A stretch of 64,000 nt of DNA from an uncultured Verrucomicrobiota bacterium (GTDB lineage Bacteria; Verrucomicrobiota; Verrucomicrobiia; Opitutales; Opitutaceae). Made by a program: the position numbers and the translations under genes. Location of the stretch: contig CAIQAB010000002.1 of NCBI GenBank assembly GCA_903869675.1, positions 1 through 64,000 of the forward strand. Reading direction: 5' to 3'. Shown piece by piece: positions 42,101 to 49,889 of the stretch. Within the stretch, counting starts at the first letter, position 1. The number at the start of each line of letters is the position of its first letter. A model generated the notes under the pieces. That model was not told the origin of the DNA, did no database searches, and was given only the letters and a program-made list of their open reading frames with translations.

Positions 42101-42574
42101 GATGGGTTCGAGCGCTTCAGGGAAAAGGCCCGGGCTTTTCTCCGAGAGCATCTGGACCATTTGAGCATCCAAAAGCTGCGCTTAAACCAGCCGCTTACCC
42201 CGCTCGATCTTACAGAGCTGGAACGCATGCTAGCGGGCAGCGGAGCAGGCGTGCCGGAACTGCTGGAAAAGGCCAAAGCCGAGAGCGAGGGCCTTGGACT
42301 ATTCGTTCGCTCGCTGGTCGGTCTGGATCGCGAGGCCGCCAAACAGGCGCTCAATCGATTCACCGCCGGCAAGGCGCTTTCATCGAGCCAGATAGAGTTC
42401 GTGAACCTGGTGGTCGAACACCTTACCGAGAACGGGACGATGAAGCCCGAGCTGCTTTACGAGAGCCCGTTCACCGATCTGACCCCTCAAGGTCCGGATG
42501 GACTTTTCGCCCCCAAGCAGGTGGACGAGCTGGTCACCTTGCTCGGAGATATTCGCGCCCGGGCAGTCGTTTGA
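39194..42574 (+). CDS. hsdR: Type I restriction endonuclease subunit HsdR
   Basis: This 1,126-residue motor-nuclease starts at GTG 39,194, overlapping abiEii. Residues about 30-120 look like a DUF4145 domain (FQARRGLELIVHWLF...NRAVHN), and a coiled coil follows at about 150-195. The PD-(D/E)xK nuclease has Asp249 and the VVEAKR motif (Glu264, Lys266). The helicase shows ATGAGKT (378-384), VIDEAHRS and VGLTATP, and MVGRGTRLCPNLFG is motif VI. A C-terminal helical domain of about 250 residues completes an EcoEI-like HsdR. It has no promoter of its own: the nearest gap is before abiEi. Confidence 0.95.
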   Translation: MKSNFAFLQLEWPEIHEAGTRAEASALPDPRTACFQARRGLELIVHWLFKFEAKLKLPYDDSLSSLIHEPSFKQLVGEAVFAKARVLVTLGNRAVHNRPVAITDGPVAVKELFHVGYWLAHTYAQGGKPAATLAFDPGALPKTAPLPKQTVEQLQALETKLRERDEKLSALLRENEDLDAALKQARVEVAAAKKANTTQADTHDYSEADTRDTFIDLLLKEAGWPLDQARDREFEVAGMPNTQGEGYVDYVLWGDDGKPLAVVEAKRTKRDPRVGQRQAELYADCLEKQFGRRPVIFYTNGYEHWLWDDTLYPPGPVQGFYKKAELELMIQRRGSRKPLGPATINEAIVERYYQTRAIRRIGEAFEKDKDRKTLVVMATGAGKTRTVIALCDLLMRCNWVKRVLFLADRVALVNQAVSAFKKHLPEGSPVNLVTEKDAEGRVFVSTYPTMMGLIDETQDGQRRFGVGHFDLIVIDEAHRSVYQKYKAIFDYFDSLLVGLTATPREEIDRDTYGLFDLEKGVPTDAYDLKDAIGDKFLVPSKAVSVPLKFLRKGVCYDELSEEEKEQWDAKEWDEDGSVPDHVEVEAVNKWLFNQDTVDKVLEHLMTRGQAVAGGDRLGKTIIFAKNQAHAVFIQERFDKNYPKLAGKFARVITFKTEYAQSLIDDFSQKEKAPHIAISVDMLDTGIDVPEVVNLVFFKLVRSKTKFWQMVGRGTRLCPNLFGPDQHKAFFYIFDYCQNLEFFSQNPESVEGSLGESLGKRIFKARLELIGALDGRDEGSFRELPVIEAELRGDLVSALYLEVAAMNIDNFVVRPKRRLVEKYARTDAWLDLGPEQRAELALEVAGLPSELDPEDEDAKRFDLLMLNLQLALLRAEPAFKRLSEQVKTITGLLEEKSAIPMVHAQLALIQEIQTDEWWQDVTVVMLDSARRRLRALIKLIEKKQRKPIYTDFEDEMGAESEVALQAFVSADGFERFREKARAFLREHLDHLSIQKLRLNQPLTPLDLTELERMLAGSGAGVPELLEKAKAESEGLGLFVRSLVGLDREAAKQALNRFTAGKALSSSQIEFVNLVVEHLTENGTMKPELLYESPFTDLTPQGPDGLFAPKQVDELVTLLGDIRARAVV

Positions 42575-42619
42575 GTGCGGCGATTGTGGCCATAGCCAAA
42601 CCGCGCGTTCGGTCGAGCC

Positions 42620-42952
42620 TCAGGGCAGCCGGATGGTGCACACGCCGAAATCGAGCAGGCCCGGGGTCTGGCGGTATTTTTCAGGAATCCGGAAATACAG
42701 GAATCGCCGGTCCTCCCCAGGGAAATCCACCAGCAAGCCGCCCTCTCGCAGCAACCGCAGCTGCTTGCTCACCCCATCAAAATCACGCTGCAATGCCGCC
42801 GCCATGTCCGTCGCCGTGCGCGGCCGCCCATCCAGCAAAATCTGCAAAATCGCCAAACGCGTCTTGTTGCCCAAAAGGGCAAAGACCGCCCGCGCCTCCA
42901 AAGACGCGGCCTCCCCATTCCCACCCGGCAAATTTGCACTCTCAGGCTTCAT
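42620..42952 (-). CDS. ArsR-type winged-helix regulator
   Basis: This 110-residue DNA-binding protein starts at ATG 42,952. NKTRLAILQILLDGRPRTATDMAAALQRDFDGVSKQLRLL is a winged helix of ArsR type, and EDRRFLYFRIPEKYRQ is the wing plus dimer helix. No metal-binding Cys pair is visible, so a non-metal signal is likely. It converges on hsdR (46 bp apart) and borders the repeat array on its upstream side, which is therefore its promoter region. It may regulate this island, but target sites are not shown. Confidence 0.8.
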   Translation of the reverse strand: MKPESANLPGGNGEAASLEARAVFALLGNKTRLAILQILLDGRPRTATDMAAALQRDFDGVSKQLRLLREGGLLVDFPGEDRRFLYFRIPEKYRQTPGLLDFGVCTIRLP

Positions 42953-42998
42953 GGGGAACACTTGAGCGCCTCCCCATCCACCCGGCCAGTCTTATATC

Positions 42999-43294
42999 GA
43001 ACCAACTTGGCGGATAATTTCACCGTTGGAGTAGGCCGTCGGAAAAAATACTTGGATAGCCCCAGCCACCAGATGAAACGCCGGAACAAGCAGTCGGATA
43101 ATCCCTGCGGCCCGCCGAAACGGTGAACCAAAAAGTCGGATAATTGCCGTCGGCCGGTAAAATAGTGAACCGGGGAGTCGGATAAGTCATGTCGTTTGCT
43201 TGGATGGTGAACCAAATAGTCGGACAATCGCTGCGAAGAGGTGGTCGGGAGCAGCGGCTCGGGGAAACGCCGAACAGAAAAGTCGGATAATCCC
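42999..43294. repeat. Degenerate ~42-bp repeat array (seven units)
   Basis: A core of about 23 bp, roughly GAACCAAAAAGTCGGATAAT plus CCC, starts at 42,999, 43,042, 43,084, 43,125, 43,167, 43,209 and 43,272. Spacings are 43, 42, 41, 42, 42 and 63 bp, so the last gap is 1.5 periods. The 18-20 bp between cores are unrelated. Because 42 is a multiple of three, two minus-strand frames give 14-residue repeats (LSDYLVH..., LSDSPVH..., LSDFLVH...). It lies between the ArsR-type gene and metG and contains no other supported gene. Operator cluster, bacterial interspersed repeat or decayed mobile element are all open. Confidence 0.75.
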
Positions 43295-43342
43295 CACGAA
43301 CGGGCGGAAGCGCGGGTTTGGCGACCTCCGTTGCCGGACGGC

Positions 43343-44914
43343 TCAGCCCTTCGCCGCGCCGGCCTCGGGGGCCTGCGGGCGGGGGAAGAGGATCGCGGTC
43401 TCGGCGACCTTTGCGCCGGTCAGCGTCTCGCCCCAGACGAGGCGCTCGCGCCACGTCCCGGCGGGCGTGCAACCGATCACCGCGTAGATTTTATCCGTGG
43501 TCGAGGGCATGACCGCCGGCAGCAGCGTCGCGCCCAGGCGCAAGGCCTCGGCCATGGTGGCAAGAGAGGTTTGCAGCAGGGCCTGGTCGGCCGCCTCGGT
43601 CGATTTGCCCAGCTTCCACGGCGCGCGTTGCTCGACGTAGCGATTCGTCGCGGTCACGAAAGCGAAGGCCCGCTCCAGCGCGATGTGGAACTGGAAGCCC
43701 TCGTTGAGCGCGATGAATTCCTCGCGGGTCTTTTCCCAGAGCGCACGCAGTTCCCGCTCCGGGGCGAGGGCGGCGGCCGTCGCGATCTCCGCCTCCGTCG
43801 CCCCCGCCGCCGGCACCACGCCGCCGGCGAAGCGGTTGGTCATGTTCAGCGTGCGGTTGACGAGGTTGCCCAGGTTGTTGGCCAGCTCGGCATTGTAGCG
43901 GGCGAGGAACTGGTTGAGCGAGAAGTCGCTGTCCTGGCCCACGCTCATCTCGCGGATCATGAAGAACCGCAGCGCGTCCACGCCGTATTGCTCGGCAAAG
44001 GCCATGGGCTCGACGAAATTGCCCGTGCTCTTGGACATCTTGGCGCCGTTGATCGACCACCAGCCGTGGGCGAGGATGCTCTTCGGCGTGGGCAGGCCGC
44101 AGGCCTTGAGCATGATGGGCCAGTAAACGGCGTGCGGCGGCACGAGGATGTCCTTGCCGATGACATGGAACGCCGCCGGCCAGATACCCGGCTTGTCCTC
44201 GACGGCGGAGTAGTAGTTTACCAGCGCATCGAACCAGACGTAGGTGACGTAGCCCGCGTCGAAGGGCAGCGGGATGCCCCACTCGAGTCGCTCTTTCGGA
44301 CGCGAGATGCAGAGGTCGTTGAGCGGTTCGGCGAGGAACTCGAGGACCTGCTTCTGGCGGTAGCGCGGGAAGATGAAGTCGTCGTTGTCCTTCAGATACT
44401 GGATCAACCAGTCCTGATACTTCGCCAGCTTGAAGAAGTAGTTCGACTCGGTGATCTCCGTGACCTCGCCAAAAATCTCCGGCCACGAACCGTCGGGCTG
44501 GCGGTCCTTTTCCTGGAGAAACTGCTCCTGGCGGGTGGAGTAGAAGCCCTTGTATTCGGCCTTGTAGATTTCGCCCTGGTCGAAGAGTTGCTGGAGCAGG
44601 CGGGAGACCACGGCCTTGTGCCGAGGCTCGGTGGTGCGGATAAAGTCGTCGTTGGAGATCTCGAGCTTCGCGCACATGGCGCGGAACTCCTGGCTCACCT
44701 CGTCGCAAAAGGCCTGCGGATCGATACCGCGCTTTTTCGCGCTCTGCTGCACCTTCTGGCCGTGCTCGTCCACGCCGGTGAGGAAATAAACCTGGTCGCC
44801 CATCAGGCGCCGGAACCTCGCGATTACGTCCGTCAGCACCTTTTCATAGGCGTGGCCCAGGTGCGGCGAACCGTTCACGTAGTCGATCGCGGTCGTGATG
44901 TAGAAGGTCTTCAT
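43343..44914 (-). CDS. metG: Methionyl-tRNA synthetase
   Basis: This 523-residue class I synthetase charges tRNA-Met. The start at 44,914 gives MKTFYITTAIDYVNGSPHLGHAYEK, with the HIGH-like HLGH. The KMSKS loop is GAKMSKSTGN. It has the short form without the C-terminal tRNA-binding domain, and the zinc knuckle found in the E. coli type is not evident. A longer open frame upstream (Gly/Arg-rich) is shadow sequence. It is followed at once by the repeat array on its 3' side. Confidence 0.95.
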   Translation of the reverse strand: MKTFYITTAIDYVNGSPHLGHAYEKVLTDVIARFRRLMGDQVYFLTGVDEHGQKVQQSAKKRGIDPQAFCDEVSQEFRAMCAKLEISNDDFIRTTEPRHKAVVSRLLQQLFDQGEIYKAEYKGFYSTRQEQFLQEKDRQPDGSWPEIFGEVTEITESNYFFKLAKYQDWLIQYLKDNDDFIFPRYRQKQVLEFLAEPLNDLCISRPKERLEWGIPLPFDAGYVTYVWFDALVNYYSAVEDKPGIWPAAFHVIGKDILVPPHAVYWPIMLKACGLPTPKSILAHGWWSINGAKMSKSTGNFVEPMAFAEQYGVDALRFFMIREMSVGQDSDFSLNQFLARYNAELANNLGNLVNRTLNMTNRFAGGVVPAAGATEAEIATAAALAPERELRALWEKTREEFIALNEGFQFHIALERAFAFVTATNRYVEQRAPWKLGKSTEAADQALLQTSLATMAEALRLGATLLPAVMPSTTDKIYAVIGCTPAGTWRERLVWGETLTGAKVAETAILFPRPQAPEAGAAKG

Positions 44915-44988
44915 GCGCAGGACCGGGCAGCAAAAGCCACCGGCCGCCGCTTGTCGAAGGTTTTGACGCCTCAAGACAGCGCCCGGGG

Positions 44989-45762
44989 CTAACCGGCGTC
45001 CCGCCCGGCCGCCTCGGCCGCCGCCAACGCCGCCGCACCGAGACGGGCCGTGCAAAAACCCACCAGGTCCGGCGCCAGCGGCGCGCGCCAGGTCCGCGCG
45101 CCCTCCCCCTGCGCCCCACCCTCCAAGTCGATGCGCAGGCAATGCAAGGCCTGCCTCTCGTGCAGCAACCGCGCCGCCAGCGCGGGCGTCCAGCCCCGGT
45201 CGATGAAGTCGAGGTAACACCGTGCATCCGGCCCGTAGATTTTGTCGCCAACCAACGGATACCCCAGCCACTGCGCGTGGGCCCGGATCTGGTGCTTGCG
45301 TCCGGTCTCGATCCGCACCTCCGCCAGCGTAAAGCCCCCCGCCGCAGCCAAAGGCCGGAAAAACGAACGCGCCTCCCGACCGTCCGGCCGCACCGTCGTT
45401 TTCACAAAGACCGGACTGGCCTCGTCGTCGCCCAGCGGCTGGTCCACCGCCACCGGCCCCGGTAATTCGCCGACCAGGACCGCGAGGTAGGTCTTGCGAA
45501 TGCGCCGCGCCTGCATGGCTTTTTGCAACCAGCCCGCCACCCGTTCGGTCTTGGCGAACAAGACGATGCCGCTGGTCTCGCGATCGAGGCGGAAAACCAG
45601 ATGGGCCTTGGCCAGGCCGCGCCCCTCCTTGACCGCCCCGGCCAGACTGGACCACGGGCCCGCCTTGGAAGGATGGCAGACCACGTCGCCCGGTTTGTTG
45701 ATCGCCAGCACCTCGGCATCCTCGGCCAGGACCCAGCCGCCGAGCTCCTCCGGCGCGATCAT
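44989..45762 (-). CDS. RluA-family pseudouridine synthase
   Basis: This 257-residue protein isomerises uridine to pseudouridine in rRNA or tRNA. HLVFRLDRETSGIVLFAKT carries the catalytic Asp of the RluA signature, NKPGDVVCHPS precedes it, and TGRKHQIRAHAQWLGYPLVGDKIYG is the second family motif. No S4 domain is present. The start used is ATG 45,762; a TTG at 45,858 overlaps the SDR stop (TTGA) and would add 32 residues. It is 74 bp before metG. The exact modified base cannot be told. Confidence 0.85.
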   Translation of the reverse strand: MIAPEELGGWVLAEDAEVLAINKPGDVVCHPSKAGPWSSLAGAVKEGRGLAKAHLVFRLDRETSGIVLFAKTERVAGWLQKAMQARRIRKTYLAVLVGELPGPVAVDQPLGDDEASPVFVKTTVRPDGREARSFFRPLAAAGGFTLAEVRIETGRKHQIRAHAQWLGYPLVGDKIYGPDARCYLDFIDRGWTPALAARLLHERQALHCLRIDLEGGAQGEGARTWRAPLAPDLVGFCTARLGAAALAAAEAAGRDAG

Positions 45763-45854
45763 ACGCACGCGACTAAGATCCTGCGGACGCGGCGGCCACG
45801 CGCAGACCCGCAGGCGGCCGCCATAAGTGCCGTCCTCGCCGGCGCCCCCCGTGC

Positions 45855-46712
45855 TCAAACCGCGCCTCCCGGCCCGTCCCCGGGAGCCGCGACCGGCGCG
45901 GCCACGCGGGACATGCGGAACTTGGCCAGCACCGCCGCCCCCAGTCGCGCCGCGAGCGGCTTGGGCAAACGCGCGGCCACCGCCGCGAGTAAACGGTTGC
46001 GCCAGCCGGTCACCACTTGACGCCGCCCCCGCGCGAGCGCTTGAAAAACCTCCGCGACCACCTCCTCGCCCGTCTGCCCCCAACGCTCCGTCACCGCACC
46101 CTGTTTCAAACCGGCCCGGCGAAAAAACTCCGTCGAGGTCGGCCCCGGACACACCGCCAGCACCTCGACGCCCGAACCCCGCAAATCCTCCCCGAGCGCC
46201 AGACTCCAATGCAGCACAAAGGCCTTGGTGGCACCGTAAGTCGCCATGAACGGCGTCGGCTGAAAGGCTGCCGTGGACGCGATATTCACCACCGTGCCGC
46301 CTTGCGCCTTCAAGGCCGGCAAAAGCCGCGCCGTCAGATCCACCACCGCGCGGACATTGAGGTCGATCATCTCGACCTGATCCGCGCGCGCCAGTTCGTC
46401 GGTGCGCCCGTAGCCGCCGAAACCGCTATTGTTAATCAACATGATCTTACCCAGCGGTATATCGTAATTTAACAAACCTAATACCGTGGCAGCCGCTCCC
46501 GCCAGAGCCGCGGCATTCGTTAAATCGACGGGAACATGGCGCAGGTTAAGCTGACCAATGAATCCATCCGGTTTGCTCCGGGAAAGATTGCAAATGACCA
46601 CCCTCGAATCCAGCTTCGTCACGTGTTCGATGAAAGCCTTTCCGATTCCGGAGGAGCCCCCCGTCACGATGATGACGGCATATTCGGACAGCATTTCGCG
46701 AGTCGTGCGCAT
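45855..46712 (-). CDS. Short-chain dehydrogenase/reductase
   Basis: This 285-residue classical SDR starts at ATG 46,712 (MRTTREMLSEYAVII); an in-frame Met six residues later is possible. VTGGSSGIGKAFIEHV is the glycine motif, NSGFGGYG replaces the usual NNAG, and STAAFQPTPFMATYGATKAFV carries the Ser and the YxxxK pair. VCPGPTSTEFF is the usual PG motif. The tail is basic and Pro/Ala-rich. Similar proteins often reduce lipids or keto-groups; the substrate is unknown. It is divergent from hpf, with 54 bp between them. Confidence 0.85.
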   Translation of the reverse strand: MRTTREMLSEYAVIIVTGGSSGIGKAFIEHVTKLDSRVVICNLSRSKPDGFIGQLNLRHVPVDLTNAAALAGAAATVLGLLNYDIPLGKIMLINNSGFGGYGRTDELARADQVEMIDLNVRAVVDLTARLLPALKAQGGTVVNIASTAAFQPTPFMATYGATKAFVLHWSLALGEDLRGSGVEVLAVCPGPTSTEFFRRAGLKQGAVTERWGQTGEEVVAEVFQALARGRRQVVTGWRNRLLAAVAARLPKPLAARLGAAVLAKFRMSRVAAPVAAPGDGPGGAV

Positions 46713-46766
46713 ACCCACGGCTTCGCACTCATTCTGGCCAAGGTAAATCCAGATCCCACCGATAAC

Positions 46767-47120
46767 ATGAACAACACCCACGACCTGATCGTCTCCGGCA
46801 TCCACCTCGAACTCACCCCGTCCCTCAAGCAGTTCGTCCACGACAAGACGGAACGCCTGTTTCGGCACGAGGAACGCATCATCCGCCTGCGAGTGGAGCT
46901 CGAGTGCGATCCCAAGCAGGATGTAGCCCACCGCTTCACCGCCAAGGGCCACATCGCCATCCACGGGCCCGACATGAATGCCTCCGTCTCCACCGACGAG
47001 TGCCACAAGGCGGTCGCCCTGCTGGTGGATAAGCTCGACCGTATGCTCGCGCGCCGCGCCCAGCTGATGAAGGCACGCCGCCACCACGCCGATCGCCGCG
47101 CCTTGCGCGAGGTCGCCTGA
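46767..47120 (+). CDS. hpf: Ribosome hibernation-promoting factor HPF/YfiA
   Basis: This 117-residue protein binds the 30S subunit and silences ribosomes in slow growth. The start at 46,767 (MNNTHDLIVSGIHLELT) gives the beta-alpha fold start: HLELTPSLKQFVHDKTERLF and the KGHIAIHGPDMNASVSTDECHKAVALL region match the short HPF type. The last residues (KARRHHADRRALREVA) are basic. A GC hairpin with T5 follows at 47,212-47,236. The long C-terminal extension of dimerising HPFs is absent. Confidence 0.93.
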   Translation: MNNTHDLIVSGIHLELTPSLKQFVHDKTERLFRHEERIIRLRVELECDPKQDVAHRFTAKGHIAIHGPDMNASVSTDECHKAVALLVDKLDRMLARRAQLMKARRHHADRRALREVA

Positions 47121-47211
47121 AGCGCCCGCCCGCATCTCCGCGTCGCGCCTGCGCGATTAGCGTTATTCCCCCCGGTATCGGGTTCAGGACACCACCCGAA
47201 ACACCCGCCGC

Positions 47212-47236
47212 CCCGCCTTGGCCACGGCGGGTTTTT
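47212..47236 (+). terminator. Rho-independent terminator after hpf
   Basis: CCCGCC (47,212-47,217) pairs with GGCGGG (47,226-47,231), followed by TTTTT. It lies 91 bp past the hpf stop on the same strand. Confidence 0.75.
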
Positions 47237-47362
47237 CATGCCCGGGCCCTTGCGCGCCGAGTCGAACGAACGAACAGGCGACTGCGGATGAACTGCGGAC
47301 CAGCTAAGAAGATGACCGGTTCAATCCGCGCCCGGAGCAGGGCACGCAACCGCAGAAACAAA

Positions 47363-47392
47363 AAAACCGCCACGTTTTCTCGTGGCGGTTTT
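47363..47392 (-). terminator. Bidirectional hairpin terminator at tRNA-Arg
   Basis: AAAACCGCCACG (47,363-47,374) and CGTGGCGGTTTT (47,381-47,392) form a perfect 12-bp stem with a TTTTCT loop. Read on the minus strand it lies just after the tRNA-Arg 3' end and ends in Ts, a strong terminator. Confidence 0.85.
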
Positions 47393-47397
47393 AAAAA

Positions 47398-47474
<77 letters not shown>

Positions 47475-47629
47475 GTGATGGGAGGTGAATGAAAGCAAGG
47501 TTACGAAAGCCCGCGCAAGCGCTTTTTCAAAAAAACACCAACCGGCGCCCAAACGTCTCCCCCGCGCCACACACGAAGCGGCAAACCTAAGGTTGAAAAA
47601 CGCGCCCTCCGCCCCACTAATTACAGCAC

Positions 47630-47914
47630 GTGGCCAAATCGACCAACACCTCTCCTGCCAGCGAAACCACCGGGGCCGAAACCTCTTTCGAGACCGCCAT
47701 GGCGCGACTGGAGACCATCGTCGAAGCCATGGAGGCCGGCGACGTGCCGCTCGCAGCGCTGCTGACCCAATACGAAGAGGGCACCCGCCTCGTCGCCCGT
47801 TGCGAAGAGCGGCTGAAGACCGCCGAATTAAAAATCGAACAACTCAAACGCCAGCGCGACGGCTCCCTCCGGCCCGAACCCTTTGCGGGCGTCCAAGCCC
47901 CCGAATCCGCCTGA
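47630..47914 (+). CDS. xseB: Exodeoxyribonuclease VII small subunit
   Basis: This 94-residue subunit starts at GTG 47,630. SFETAMARLETIVEAMEAGDVPL and LLTQYEEGTRLVARCEERL are the two helices of XseB that bundle around the XseA filament. The tail is charged and disordered. It lies 14 bp before dxs, the common xseB-dxs order. xseA is not in this window. Confidence 0.9.
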   Translation: MAKSTNTSPASETTGAETSFETAMARLETIVEAMEAGDVPLAALLTQYEEGTRLVARCEERLKTAELKIEQLKRQRDGSLRPEPFAGVQAPESA

Positions 47915-47928
47915 TTTTTCCGCCCTCC

Positions 47929-49857
47929 GTGCCCGCCTCCCTCCCTCCCCCCCCGAGCACCTCTCGCCTGCTCGACCTCATCCGCTCACCTGACGACGTC
48001 AAAGGTCTCTCTTCCACGCAATTACCTGCGCTGGCCGCCGAGATCCGGGAGGAACTGATCCGCGTTACCGCCCGCAACGGCGGGCACATCGGCCCCAACC
48101 TTGGCGTGGTCGAGCTGACCATTGCCCTGCACCGGGTCTTCTCCACGCCATGCGATAAATTTGTTTTCGACGTGGCCCACCAGGGCTACGTGCACAAGCT
48201 CCTCACCGGTCGCCTCGCCGGGTTGCAAAAAGTCCGCCAGACCGGCGGTGCCTCCGGCTTTCTTAATCGCACGGAAAGCCCCCACGATGCCTTCGGCGCC
48301 GGCCATGCCGGCACCGCCCTTTCGGCCGCTCTGGGCATGGCCACCGCCCGCGACTTGAAGGGCACCGATGAACACGTGGTCGCCCTGTGCGGCGACGCCG
48401 CGTTCACCTGCGGCATCACCCTCGAGGCGCTCAATAACGTCGTCAGCTCGACCAAACGGCTCGTCGTGATCCTCAACGACAACGAGTGGTCCATCGCCCG
48501 CAATGTCGGTGCCATCGCCAGATCCCTTAACCGGCTCTCGACCAACCGCACCTACAACAAGGTCTACCACGACATCGAACAGTTCTTCCTCGGCCTGCCC
48601 GGCGGCCAAGACATGAACCGGCTCTGGAACAAATGGAAACGGGAGACCAAGGACTTCTTTGTGGAGTCCTCCCTGTTCGAGAAATTCGGCCTGCGCTACC
48701 TCGGCCCGATCGACGGCCATAATCTCGATGAGTTAATCAAGAACCTCGAGTTTGCCCGCGACACCGACACCCCGATCCTGCTGCACGTTATCACCGAAAA
48801 GGGCCGCGGCCTCGACGCCGCCCGCGCCCATCCGGAGAAGTTTCACGGCCTGGGTGCCTTCGACCCCACCACCGGCGAGGCCAAGTCAGGCCCGCCCGGC
48901 ACCCCGCCCAGCTACCAAGATGTCTTTGGCCGCGAACTCGTTCGCCTCGCCACCGCAGATTCCCGAATAATCGGCATTACCGGGGCCATGCCGAGCGGCA
49001 CCGGCCTAAACCAGCTCGCCGCCGCCGTGCCGCGCCAGTTTTTTGATGTCGGCATCGCCGAGGAACACGCCGTGGTCTTCGCCGCCGGCCTCGCCACCCA
49101 GGGCCTGCGCCCCGTCGTGGCGATCTACTCGACCTTCCTGCAGCGTGCCTTCGACAACATCCTCCACGATGTCGCCCTCCAAAACCTGCCGGTCACCTTC
49201 TGCCTCGACCGCGCCGGCCTCTCGCCCAACGACGGCGCCACCCACCACGGGCTCTTCGACCTCGCCTACCTGCGCTGCGTGCCCCGCGCCGTGATCATGG
49301 CGCCGCGCGACGAACACCAACTCGCCGCCATGCTCCGGACCGCCCTCGCCCACGACGGCCCGGCCTTTATCCGCTACCCCCGCGGCTCCTGCACCGGCAC
49401 CCCGCCGCCGCCCGAGTGCGCCATCCTTCCCCTCGGCCGGGCCGAAATCCTCCGCCCGGGCCGGGAGGTGGTGCTGTGGGCGATCGGCACCCTGTGCGCC
49501 GATGCCCTCGCCCTGGCCAACCAACTCCACACCCAAGACCAGCTCGACGTCGGCGTGGTCGATGCCCGCTTCGCCAAGCCCCTCGATCGCGAACTCTTGC
49601 TCGCCCAGGCCGCCGAGGCCCGGCTGATCGTGACGCTCGAGGACGGCGTCCTCACCGGCGGTTTCGGCGCCGGCGTGCTGGAGGCCCTCTCCGAAGCCGG
49701 CGTGAATACTCCGGTGGAGCGCCTAGGCTGGCCCGACGTTTTCGTCGACCACGGATCTTCCGTCACGGAACTGCGCGCCGCCCACGGCCTGGCCCCCGCC
49801 GACTTTCTCCGCCAGGTGCGCGCCCGTCTGACGCGGCTCGAAGCCCTGCCTGCCTGA
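47929..49857 (+). CDS. dxs: 1-deoxy-D-xylulose-5-phosphate synthase
   Basis: This 642-residue ThDP enzyme starts the MEP pathway from pyruvate and glyceraldehyde-3-phosphate. The start is GTG 47,929, 14 bp after xseB. The N-terminus has GGHIGPNLGVVELTIALH, the ThDP/Mg motif is CGDAAFTCGITLEALNN (GDG is usual), and the pyrimidine domain carries FDVGIAEEHAVVFAAGLA. The C-terminal domain has the VDARFAKPLD end. GHAGTALSAALGMA replaces the common GHSSTS, so the protein is a divergent DXS branch. Confidence 0.93.
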   Translation: MPASLPPPPSTSRLLDLIRSPDDVKGLSSTQLPALAAEIREELIRVTARNGGHIGPNLGVVELTIALHRVFSTPCDKFVFDVAHQGYVHKLLTGRLAGLQKVRQTGGASGFLNRTESPHDAFGAGHAGTALSAALGMATARDLKGTDEHVVALCGDAAFTCGITLEALNNVVSSTKRLVVILNDNEWSIARNVGAIARSLNRLSTNRTYNKVYHDIEQFFLGLPGGQDMNRLWNKWKRETKDFFVESSLFEKFGLRYLGPIDGHNLDELIKNLEFARDTDTPILLHVITEKGRGLDAARAHPEKFHGLGAFDPTTGEAKSGPPGTPPSYQDVFGRELVRLATADSRIIGITGAMPSGTGLNQLAAAVPRQFFDVGIAEEHAVVFAAGLATQGLRPVVAIYSTFLQRAFDNILHDVALQNLPVTFCLDRAGLSPNDGATHHGLFDLAYLRCVPRAVIMAPRDEHQLAAMLRTALAHDGPAFIRYPRGSCTGTPPPPECAILPLGRAEILRPGREVVLWAIGTLCADALALANQLHTQDQLDVGVVDARFAKPLDRELLLAQAAEARLIVTLEDGVLTGGFGAGVLEALSEAGVNTPVERLGWPDVFVDHGSSVTELRAAHGLAPADFLRQVRARLTRLEALPA

Positions 49858-49889
49858 CCCTCTTTCCTCCCGCTCCCCCCCCTCTTCCC

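Noticed and set aside
42949-43227. Gene for a 92-residue protein with six 14-residue repeats
   Set aside because: The repeats follow from a 42-bp DNA period and appear in two frames alike, so DNA-level repetition explains them better than protein selection.
42999-43294. CRISPR array
   Set aside because: Cores vary, spacers are only ~19 bp, the step is irregular at the end and no cas gene is near.
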